Assembly (NCBI RefSeq): GCF_000175215.2
Contig: NC_014818.1
Coordinates: forward strand, 62,001-126,000
From: Asticcacaulis excentricus CB 48
Lineage (GTDB): Bacteria; Pseudomonadota; Alphaproteobacteria; Caulobacterales; Caulobacteraceae
Length of the DNA stretch: 64,000 nucleotides
Reading direction: 5' to 3'
Shown: in pieces, positions 43,918-51,530 of the stretch
How the letters are laid out: the number at the start of each line of letters is the position of its first letter
How positions within the stretch are numbered: the stretch's first letter is position 1
Made by a program: the position numbers and the translations under genes
The notes under the pieces: generated by a model
The model's database searches: none
What the model was told of the DNA's origin: nothing
What the model saw: the letters and a program-made list of their open reading frames with translations, nothing else

Positions 43918-46776
43918 TCAGAACTTGCTGCGCCAGCCGAAGTGATAGGTGGCACCGGGGTTGAAGTGGCTATATGCCGCGTTGGCGTAACCAAAATTGG
44001 TACGGAACGGCTCATTGGTGATGTTGGTGGCTTCGAAGGTCAGTTGCCCTTTCTGGCCGAACCAGTTGGCATTGTAGCTGGCCGACAGATCGACCTGACC
44101 GCGATCAGTGGCGATCAGCGGCAGCATCAGGCCGTTTTGCGGTGCCCCGGCGGCGATGCGCTCGTCAAACCACACATAGCTGGCGCGTACCGAGAACAGG
44201 TCGTTTTCGTAGTAGGCCGTCGCGTTGACCGTCTGCGGCGACAGCTGCGCCGAAGCGCCGTCGTTTTCGTCGTCCAGATGCGTGTAGTTGGCGCTGAAAC
44301 CCAGACCATCAACGATGAAGTCCAGCGGTTGCACCCAGCCCAGTTCGATGCCGGTTAGATTGATGGTGTTTACATTGACCGGCTGGTTGACGAAAACGTC
44401 AGCGGTGGCAGGGCCGCCGCGGTCATTGATCGCCTGTTGCTGCTGGGCCGTCAGGGACGAGAAGTCGATGCCGAGATCGGTAAATTTGCGCGTTGATTGC
44501 TTTACGACGGTGTAGCCGTTGACCGTCTTCTTGAACACCGCCACGCTGACATAACCGAGGCCGCCGGTATAGTATTCCGCTCCGAAGTCGAGGTTTTCCG
44601 AATAGTAGGGTTGCAGCGACGGGTTACCGGCCGAGGCCGTTTGCGCCGACGGATCAGAGAAGCTGAGGCCGGGCAGCAGGTTGTTCGGGTTGGCGCGCGT
44701 CAGGGTCTTGGAGGCGGCGGCACGCAGTTGCAGCTTGTCCGTCACCATGGTGGTGACGTTGAGCGACGGCAGGTTGGCGCTGTAGTTTGTCTCCATCGTC
44801 ACAAACCGGCGCACACCGTTGATGGTCACCGGGCCGGTCACGGTCTGATCCGTCACGGCGCGACGCACCCCGGCATTGACCTTGAATACCAGATCACCGA
44901 CCGGAATCTGGGTGTTGTATTCGATATATAAGCCCTTGTTCTTTTCATTGATGACACCCGACGGTGTGCCTAGAGCCGAGCTGTTGGCGAACGGCGCCCC
45001 ATTATTGAACGCGGCGTAGTTGGTGGCGGCCTTCAGCTTGTTGAGATCGGGCAGGATGTACTGCGTAAAGCCCGGCGTCCCGTCGAGGATGTGCGTGAAG
45101 TCCGACGCGGGGCCGACGCCCAGATAGCTGGCGATCGCGCTTTGTGGCACGGCGGCAAAAGCGGCGGTCTGGTAGTTGGCTGAGTTGTCGAAGGCGGTGA
45201 TCTTGCGATCGGCTTCGTCATAGGCGGCGCCGAACTTCAGCGACGACCCGCCCTCGAAGTCATAGGTCATGTCCGCGTGGGCACCGGCCGTATAGGTCGA
45301 ACGCTTGACGTTCTGGATATTCACACGGTTCCAGGTCCAGCCGAGGCTGGGGTCGGCGATATTCTTGTTCGGTTTGATCGTCGGGATGATACCGTCATTG
45401 GTGTACTGGATCGTGAGCCCGGAATTAAAAGGCGTATTGAACAGGAAGCTGGGGGCCTCACGGAAGAAGACCGAGTGGGTATAGTTGGCCGCGGCGTCCA
45501 GGCGCAGCTTTGGCGTGATCTGCCAGCTCAGGCTGGGGTTGACGTTGACGAAATCGAGGCGCTCGTCAAACTTGCGCGCTTCGACGAACATAGCCGAGTT
45601 GGCGAAGGTACCGGAGGTGACCACGTTATTGGCATCAACCTTCAGGTTGATCGGCACCATGCCGCCCGTGGCCGCCGTCGAAGAGTTACGCACAAACCAG
45701 TTGAAACTCGACCGGTCGTAGTCCCCCTTGGCCGACGCCGCCATGATGTCGAGCGCAAAGCGAAGGTCGTCCGTGGGGCGGTATTCGACAGCGGTGATCA
45801 GGGTGAGGCGATCGCGATGACCATCGACGTAGTTGAGACGGCCCAGACGCGGAATCATGGCGTTGGTGAGCTGATTGGCCGTCAGTCCGGGATTGAGCGC
45901 CAGAAGCGCGTTCAGGTCGAGCGTGGCGCCGGTCGTCAGACCGTTCCCGGCATTGGCGGGCACGACGGTGGCGAAGCTGAAATTGTTGCCCTGCGCGTTG
46001 CTGCACGCCGTGTCGGTCGTCGGGCAGGCGAGGTTGGCATTGCTCCAGCCCACCGAGTCAAACCCGTCCGAGCGGGTGCGCTGGCGCGAACCGGCCAGAC
46101 CGACCAGTACGCCCCACTTGTCCCAGGTCTTTGAGAAGGTGACGGCCCCGCGCGGCGAGAAATCACCGGAGGCTTCTCCATAGGAGGCCGAAGCCGAAAC
46201 GGTCAGGTGCTGTCCCTTGTTGTCGAAGGGGCGGGCGTTTTGCAGATTGACCAGCGACATGCCGCCTTCCAGCTGGCTGGCGGTCGGCGTCTTGGAGACG
46301 GTCAGACGGGTGAACAGTTCCGACGGGAAGAGGTCAAGGTCAACTTCACGGTTGGAGGCGCCGCCGTCGATGCCGCCATCAGAGGCCACGGCCACACCGG
46401 CATTGTTCAGGACGATCTTGGTGAAGCTAGGCCCAAGGCCGCGCACGTTCACCTGCGTGCCTTCGCCGGTATAGCCGTTACGCGAAATCTGCACGCCGGG
46501 TACGCGTTGCAGCGATTCCGCCAGGTTGAGGTCCGGGAACTTGCCGATGTCCTGGGCAAAGATCGAATCTGAGAAGTTGACCGAGTTGCGTTTTGCGCGG
46601 GTCGCGTCCTGAAGGCTCTTGCGATAGCCGGTGATCACTACTTCGGTGACATCGGCGCTGGCCGACGTGGCAGTGCTTTGGGCCTGCGCCACGCCGTAGC
46701 CGAAACCGGCCAGAATGGTGGCAGACATCAGGGCAAGGCGGGTCGCGCGCATCACGCGCGGATTATGACGGACCAT
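43918..46776 (-). CDS. TonB-dependent outer-membrane receptor
   Basis: The 952-residue protein has a signal peptide ending GVAQAQST, a TonB-box-like EVVITGYRKSL, a plug domain (about 45-180; PDLNLAESLQRVPGVQISR and VNVRGLGPSF) and a barrel ending FGWRSKF. It belongs to the carbohydrate-type receptors common in Caulobacterales. The ligand is unknown; the GH2 and DUF4450-like genes beside it suggest a neutral plant oligosaccharide. AGGAGGA precedes the ATG and a LacI-type operator-like site lies about 60 bases upstream. Confidence 0.92.
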   Translation of the reverse strand: MVRHNPRVMRATRLALMSATILAGFGYGVAQAQSTATSASADVTEVVITGYRKSLQDATRAKRNSVNFSDSIFAQDIGKFPDLNLAESLQRVPGVQISRNGYTGEGTQVNVRGLGPSFTKIVLNNAGVAVASDGGIDGGASNREVDLDLFPSELFTRLTVSKTPTASQLEGGMSLVNLQNARPFDNKGQHLTVSASASYGEASGDFSPRGAVTFSKTWDKWGVLVGLAGSRQRTRSDGFDSVGWSNANLACPTTDTACSNAQGNNFSFATVVPANAGNGLTTGATLDLNALLALNPGLTANQLTNAMIPRLGRLNYVDGHRDRLTLITAVEYRPTDDLRFALDIMAASAKGDYDRSSFNWFVRNSSTAATGGMVPINLKVDANNVVTSGTFANSAMFVEARKFDERLDFVNVNPSLSWQITPKLRLDAAANYTHSVFFREAPSFLFNTPFNSGLTIQYTNDGIIPTIKPNKNIADPSLGWTWNRVNIQNVKRSTYTAGAHADMTYDFEGGSSLKFGAAYDEADRKITAFDNSANYQTAAFAAVPQSAIASYLGVGPASDFTHILDGTPGFTQYILPDLNKLKAATNYAAFNNGAPFANSSALGTPSGVINEKNKGLYIEYNTQIPVGDLVFKVNAGVRRAVTDQTVTGPVTINGVRRFVTMETNYSANLPSLNVTTMVTDKLQLRAAASKTLTRANPNNLLPGLSFSDPSAQTASAGNPSLQPYYSENLDFGAEYYTGGLGYVSVAVFKKTVNGYTVVKQSTRKFTDLGIDFSSLTAQQQQAINDRGGPATADVFVNQPVNVNTINLTGIELGWVQPLDFIVDGLGFSANYTHLDDENDGASAQLSPQTVNATAYYENDLFSVRASYVWFDERIAAGAPQNGLMLPLIATDRGQVDLSASYNANWFGQKGQLTFEATNITNEPFRTNFGYANAAYSHFNPGATYHFGWRSKF

Positions 46777-47223
46777 GGGTTCCTCCTGTTGTACATTGTG
46801 ACGGTTTTGCAGGCCGCAGGCCGGTCCGTCTTCTTATGGTAACGCTCACATTCATACAGGGGTCAGATTTATCGTGTCAATTAGGTCAGTCCAATATTTG
46901 TATAACTGTCGCTTTTTGGTCAGGGCGAACCCACTCGCACACCGCTTTTCAATTAAAACAAGCGGATAAAGGGAAGAGCGGCTAGAGTTTGCTGCGTAAA
47001 ACGGCCCGCGCAGTCCTATAATCTTATAAATTGGAGAATTTATGTGATAAATACGCGTGTCTTTGCTGAGAAGTTACTTGGTCGGAAGCGCGCGTGTGTC
47101 AAAACGTCTGAACGGACAGGCCGCGTTCATTGGTCTGACAAAATGAAACGTTTTTTTCGTTGGTGCCTCGCTGTTTTGACGGCCTGAACGTTCACGTCGG
47201 GGGCCGTTCACGCCTTATAGCGG
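46777..47223. other. 447-base upstream region of the second TonB receptor
   Basis: It holds the receptor ribosome site and a LacI-type operator-like sequence at 46837-46850. A TGAACG/CGTTCA dyad lies at about 47187-47212, just beyond the stop of the next gene. The middle is AT-rich. I see no gene in it. Confidence 0.4.
46837..46850. promoter_or_regulatory. LacI-family-type operator before the second TonB receptor
   Basis: TGGTAACGCTCACA follows the pattern TGnnAnCGnTnnCA with a central CG, similar to LacI-family operators such as that of Caulobacter XylR. It lies 60 bases before the receptor start, a place suited to repression. No lacI-type gene is in the window. Confidence 0.5.
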
Positions 47224-50200
47224 TCAGCGTTCAAGGCTGACCGCCATAAGGCCAATCACAACCTCATTCGCGACTGCACGCACGGTGAGGCTTTGCAGCG
47301 TCTTGTTGGGGTTGAGGTCGAGACCAAGCACGCTGGCCGCGCCGCCGTCGATCTTTTCACGCTCGGCGCGACCTTTCCAGTCAGAACCCGGTGTCCAGAC
47401 CCTGCCCGTCTTGAGGTCTATCCGCACCGGGACTTCGCCGCACAGACGGAACTGATAGTCGTCGATAAAGTAGTCGCGCTCGATCGGCCACCAATTCTCC
47501 GGATTACGCAGGGTAAGCGCCTGCGTCGTGCCGTCGGTATAAGCGACGACGACCTCGCCATTGGTCAGACGGCTTTGCATGTGGTTTGTCGAACCGGCCA
47601 TGAGCAGGAAGGCGCGCTTCGCCTGACCGCGTAAGGGCACGCTCACCTCGTCCGGATAATTGTCCCACAGGGAAGCGAAGGCGATGTTGGTGCCGTCCGC
47701 AGGCGTCCGAAACCGCAGACCATTGACAATCGTGATCTCGCCGCCCGCCTGACGCAAAGCCGCATCGTCAATAGTGGCCGTGGCATTGACGTGCCCGGCC
47801 CATGCGCCGATGCCCTGCGCGGGCATGGCCAGCGATACAAAGGGTGAGCGCGGCGAGCGGTATTTTCCCGGCTGAAAGATATTGGTCACCTTGTCATTAA
47901 AGGCGGCGCTGAGGTCCACCGACTCGGCGCGCACCGTCTGCCCCGCCGTCGCCCATGCGGGCCCGGTTATGGGGCAGGACGCAAAGTCCGCTGTCCGGGC
48001 CTTGGGGGCCAGCCACGTAAACTTTCCCTGAGACATGGCCGTGAGTGTCGGGTCAGTGTCCGGCACCCGGCTCGCTCTGGTGGAGTCGATTGCCTGACCG
48101 GCCCAGACGATGCGCACCTCAGTGCGACCTTGCAACAGCGTCTCAACGCGCAGTTTGGGCGCACCGACGCCTTCGGGGGCGTCCCATGTGGCGGCCTTGC
48201 CATTGATGGTCAGGCGCGCCACGCGATCGCGACGCACCGGCAGCACGAATACGGCGCGGCTAAAGCGCTGATCCGACGGGGTGACGGTCCAGATATCGGT
48301 CTGACCTTCGCGCCGATAGGCAAAGCTCAGGTTGGGATGGATAAGGCGCGCGTGCTCCCATTCTGCCGGAAGACCGGGGCTGAGGTCCAGCGTGCGGTTG
48401 AGCGCATCCGGGCGCACGCCAAACAGGCCTTCGACCACGGTACGTGCCATGACACCCGTGCCGTCGGCAAAATCGCGTTGCGACTCGCGGCGATAGACAT
48501 CCAGATAATTCATGCTGCCGACATTGCCGGGCGCAATGCCCATATAGAAGCTGGCGAGCACGCTGCCGCGCGTAATTTCATAGGCGCTGTCCGGCCGCCC
48601 GGCCTGCCACAGGGCCAGCGCCGTGTGCAGGTTTTCGCCCATCACCACATTATTGATCGACCAGCTATAGGGCATCCAGTCAGAGGATGGCAGCATCCGA
48701 TAGGGCCGGTCATTCGGTACGCCTTCACCAGTGACGGGCAGGGGGCGCAGGCGGTCTTCCAGATCGGCGGACATGCGCGCGGCCTGACGCGCATCGGGTG
48801 CGCCAGAGTCTATGCTGTGATAGAAGCTCCACAGGCCGTAGCTGGGGTGGAGCATCTGCTTGCCCAAATAGTCGCGGAATTCGCCATAGGCTCCACGATC
48901 TTCCATCCACAGATAGGTCTGCATCCCACGCGCGATCAGATCGGCCTCGGCCTCATACGGCGTCGGGTCCTTGCCGATCAGGGCGGCGAGACGCGCCATC
49001 ATGCGGTTGTGATAGAGGTTATAGGCTGTCGTGTAGGCCACACCGCCGCCGGAGTATTGCATATCGTCCGAGGCCCAAATGGCAGCATAGGCCTCATAGA
49101 GAGGAAGCTTGTCCGGGCCGTATTCGCGCCGGAACAGGCGCTTTTCCCACGCCATATGCCGCTCCATCACCGGCCAGACGCGTTTGGCGTATTCGAGATC
49201 ACCCGTCCACAGCAGGTGGCGGAACAGCGCGTCGAAGAAGCCGATATTCATGTCATAGTGGGTGTTTGACAGGTCGCCATTGGTGTGCAGGCCATCCGGA
49301 TTGCGCGCCAGATTGGTCTTTTCTTCGGGCGGGGCGACGAAATCGGGAATGGGTTTGGTGTTCTGCTTGCGCGTCCAGCCGGTGAAATTCTGCCGCGCAC
49401 GGTCGTGCCAACCCAGTGCATCGAGCGCATAGGGCCCGCGCCAGCCCAGAAGCCGCGCCCGCCAGGCGATGGCCCCGTGCATAATGCCGCCGCCGTCGCG
49501 CTCATCCCACTGTCCGTCCGAAGCAATATTGAGCGCCCCCATGGCCGTATCGAGATAGGGGTCGGGGGTTTCGGTGCGCACGCGGGTGCGTACGTCCGCG
49601 AAATGGCGCCGGGCATTTTCAAAACGCACCGCCAGCTCGGAAGCCGCGTAGGGGGGGGAGGTCGAGAGGGTTTCTGATCGTCCGTCTGTATTGCCGGCCG
49701 TCACATCGCGATAGGTGCCAAGTTCCTCCGCCGCGCCACGCCGCGTGACCTGTATGGCCAGATAGACCGGAGCCGTACCCAACGCCACATGGCCGGTGAC
49801 CACTTGTATGGCGGCGCGGTCGGAGGCCAGGAGCTGTGCCGCATCGCTCCATTTTCTCGCATCGGACAGCTTAAGAGCCGCCGGGACGGATACTGTGCCG
49901 GTCAGGCGCGCCGTGCGGCTGTCGGCATGGAAGACCTGCGCATCCGTCCCATAGCGGGTGCCTTCTGCATAGTCGGGCTTGAATTGGAAATACTGGCTGA
50001 TCGGCACTTTTTCGGTGCCGATATCACCATCGCGATTGCCGCGCTGACCATTACCTGCCCCATAGGCGAAGACCAGTTCCGTACCCTTGGGCAGGGCGGT
50101 TCCGCTGGCGCGCAACAGGAGGCCTTCGCTGGCGTGGTCGGCAATGACGTCGATGACGAGGCGGCCCGTCGCGCCGATCAACGGATCGCGGATCGTGTAG

Positions 50201-50589
50201 AGCATCTCACCGGGGCGATAACGGCTCTCGGTGTCTTGCGCGTCATTTATCCACTTGATACCCGCGTGGGTGCGCAGCCCCAGACGCAGATTGCCACCGC
50301 GGCCGGGCAGGTAGAGCGAAAATTCCGGCTTGTCGCCCGCATCGACGCGAAAGGCCGTATGCCCGCCATAAAGGGCGCGGTTGAAATATTCCGCGCCATT
50401 GCGGATGACGAAATCGCCCTTGTCCGGCCGGTAACGCAGCGGCGTTGAAATCTGACCTTCGATATTGGGGCGCAGACCGCCCGTGGCGGCTGGCGCCTGA
50501 GCTAGGGCTTGAGAATAGGGCAGGGGGCCAATCAAGGCCGAAGGGAACAGCAGGAGGCAGGCGAGGGCGGTCGGTCGCAGGCGAGGCAT
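47224..50589 (-). CDS. large secreted six-hairpin-type protein, resembling the DUF4450 group
   Basis: The 1121-residue product has a signal peptide (TALACLLLFPSALIG, cleavage near SQALAQAP). The first 330 residues look like beta-sandwich, the middle (about 350-760) like an (alpha/alpha)6 barrel with HYDMNIGFFDALFRHLLWTG and YSGGGVAYTTAYNLYHNR, and the remainder is again beta-rich. This is the pattern of DUF4450 proteins in carbohydrate loci; I am only moderately sure of the name. It is likely a glycosidase of unknown bond. The ATG at 50589 has AGGAGC eight bases before it, whereas the codon at 50622 has no ribosome site. Confidence 0.72.
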   Translation of the reverse strand: MPRLRPTALACLLLFPSALIGPLPYSQALAQAPAATGGLRPNIEGQISTPLRYRPDKGDFVIRNGAEYFNRALYGGHTAFRVDAGDKPEFSLYLPGRGGNLRLGLRTHAGIKWINDAQDTESRYRPGEMLYTIRDPLIGATGRLVIDVIADHASEGLLLRASGTALPKGTELVFAYGAGNGQRGNRDGDIGTEKVPISQYFQFKPDYAEGTRYGTDAQVFHADSRTARLTGTVSVPAALKLSDARKWSDAAQLLASDRAAIQVVTGHVALGTAPVYLAIQVTRRGAAEELGTYRDVTAGNTDGRSETLSTSPPYAASELAVRFENARRHFADVRTRVRTETPDPYLDTAMGALNIASDGQWDERDGGGIMHGAIAWRARLLGWRGPYALDALGWHDRARQNFTGWTRKQNTKPIPDFVAPPEEKTNLARNPDGLHTNGDLSNTHYDMNIGFFDALFRHLLWTGDLEYAKRVWPVMERHMAWEKRLFRREYGPDKLPLYEAYAAIWASDDMQYSGGGVAYTTAYNLYHNRMMARLAALIGKDPTPYEAEADLIARGMQTYLWMEDRGAYGEFRDYLGKQMLHPSYGLWSFYHSIDSGAPDARQAARMSADLEDRLRPLPVTGEGVPNDRPYRMLPSSDWMPYSWSINNVVMGENLHTALALWQAGRPDSAYEITRGSVLASFYMGIAPGNVGSMNYLDVYRRESQRDFADGTGVMARTVVEGLFGVRPDALNRTLDLSPGLPAEWEHARLIHPNLSFAYRREGQTDIWTVTPSDQRFSRAVFVLPVRRDRVARLTINGKAATWDAPEGVGAPKLRVETLLQGRTEVRIVWAGQAIDSTRASRVPDTDPTLTAMSQGKFTWLAPKARTADFASCPITGPAWATAGQTVRAESVDLSAAFNDKVTNIFQPGKYRSPRSPFVSLAMPAQGIGAWAGHVNATATIDDAALRQAGGEITIVNGLRFRTPADGTNIAFASLWDNYPDEVSVPLRGQAKRAFLLMAGSTNHMQSRLTNGEVVVAYTDGTTQALTLRNPENWWPIERDYFIDDYQFRLCGEVPVRIDLKTGRVWTPGSDWKGRAEREKIDGGAASVLGLDLNPNKTLQSLTVRAVANEVVIGLMAVSLER

Positions 50590-50710
50590 GAAAGCTCCTG
50601 ATGGCATGTCCCTGTGTGTCACTTTTATAGGGTTGCATCTTAAATATAGAGACGGGCAGTCACCTTCAAGCCATATTCGTCATGATTTAGCACAAACCGT
50701 TTTACAGGTC

Positions 50711-50743
50711 AAAAAAAGAGCCCCTCCGTTTTGGGGAGGGGCT
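50711..50743 (-). terminator. minus-strand intrinsic terminator without upstream gene
   Basis: AGCCCCTCC/GGAGGGGCT (50719-50743) forms a nine-pair stem; on the minus strand it is followed by CTC-free spacing of one base pair and then seven T's (50711-50717). No minus-strand gene ends here: the next start on that strand, at 50589, lies downstream. Confidence 0.85.
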
Positions 50744-50870
50744 AAATAGGGTGTTCCGCATCAGGGAGTGACAAATCGGAACACGTTTCTGCCTCCGGCT
50801 ACGCTGAAAAACGCTTGGGAAGCGAAGACAAAACTCTCATATAGGGACAGTATTACATATATAGAAACAT
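50711..50870 (-). ncRNA. candidate small RNA, minus strand
   Basis: The terminator at 50711-50743 needs a transcript that begins within the gene-free region 50744-51530. On the minus strand, AT-rich TATATATG-like DNA at about 50850-50868 could be the promoter, giving an RNA of about 140 bases. It would contain GTGTTCCG/CGGAACAC (50751-50784), a perfect eight-pair stem, next to the terminator. The 5' end is a guess. Alternatively the terminator insulates the 1121-residue gene from antisense or upstream transcription. Confidence 0.35.
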
Positions 50871-51084
50871 CGCAAGCCGATTTGACACCGTATGACCGTC
50901 GCGAGCCGCACAGTGGGCGCGGCGGATTCTTACGGAGGGCTTTGCAATTAGGTCATACCAAATTCAGCTGCCTTGAGCGGAGATTTGGCAACCATTGTGC
51001 GACGCAAAAACATGCAAATTCCCATTGGGGCATAAAAATACCTTTAAAACCAGATAATTAAATTTAAGGCGCCTGGCGCGGTGA

Positions 51085-51410
51085 CTTATTGTCAAGCGCA
51101 TAAAATTGGTTTACCTTTCAATCAAGGAGAACCGTAGAGACCCTTGTGGTGCCGAAAAATTGGCAAAGGTCAAGCCAATTTGGCTTTCGACTCAGGTTTA
51201 ACGGGCGCGCCGTAAGATAATCAGGCCTCAGATGACAACCTGATGCCTTCAAATTTCCTCCAGAGTTTCGGAGGAATGCACATTGGGTTGCTTTAGTGGC
51301 ATTTCGCGACCCGATAGCTGAGTAAGCGTAACGGCGGGACTCTTCCCTTCGGTCTCGCTGCACTCATCCTGACTGAGCGGACCAGCGGAGCGTTGCTGGT
51401 CCGCCTTTTT
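51085..51410 (+). ncRNA. candidate leader or small RNA before the GH92 operon
   Basis: On the plus strand the DNA forms AAATTGGC/GCCAATTT (51157-51181), ATCAGG/CCTGAT (51220-51244) and TTCCTCC/GGAGGAA (51255-51276), and then a ten-pair terminator. A possible promoter is TTGTCA, 17 bases, TACCTT. GGAGG in the third stem would be hidden by pairing, and a six-codon frame (MHIGLL) begins just after it. The arrangement could be an attenuator for the operon starting at 51531, or a separate small RNA. Confidence 0.35.
51377..51410 (+). terminator. plus-strand intrinsic terminator 120 bases before a GH92 gene
   Basis: GCGGACCAGC/GCTGGTCCGC with an eight-base loop is followed by CTTTTT. It precedes, rather than follows, a gene on the same strand. 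Confidence 0.85.
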
Positions 51411-51530
51411 CGTGAGTTCAGGCCTGAGACGCCGAAAGCTCAAAAGGGTGGCACACAATAACGGCGCGGTCGCGCGGGTCTGGATAATCAGATCGACTGA
51501 GGCTGCCGAAAAACAACAGGGCGAGGCGAA

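Larger units (their letters stand above)
50744..51530. other. 787-base gene-free region with many stem-loops
   Basis: This region separates two divergent genes. Frames of 97 residues (plus, 50768) and 81 residues (minus, 51118) have no ribosome site or family-like sequence and are rejected as genes. Structure is dense at both ends: the minus-strand RNA candidate near 50711-50870 and the leader-like segment at 51085-51410. An AT-rich part at 51040-51120 probably holds plus-strand promoter elements such as TTGTCA at about 51093. Confidence 0.45.

Noticed and set aside
48130..49269. 379-residue plus-strand frame opposite the DUF4450-like gene
   Set aside because: Antisense shadow of a gene with signal peptide and good ribosome site.
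50768..51061. 97-residue plus-strand reading frame
   Set aside because: No ribosome site, atypical composition, overlap with inverted repeats, and no family-like sequence.
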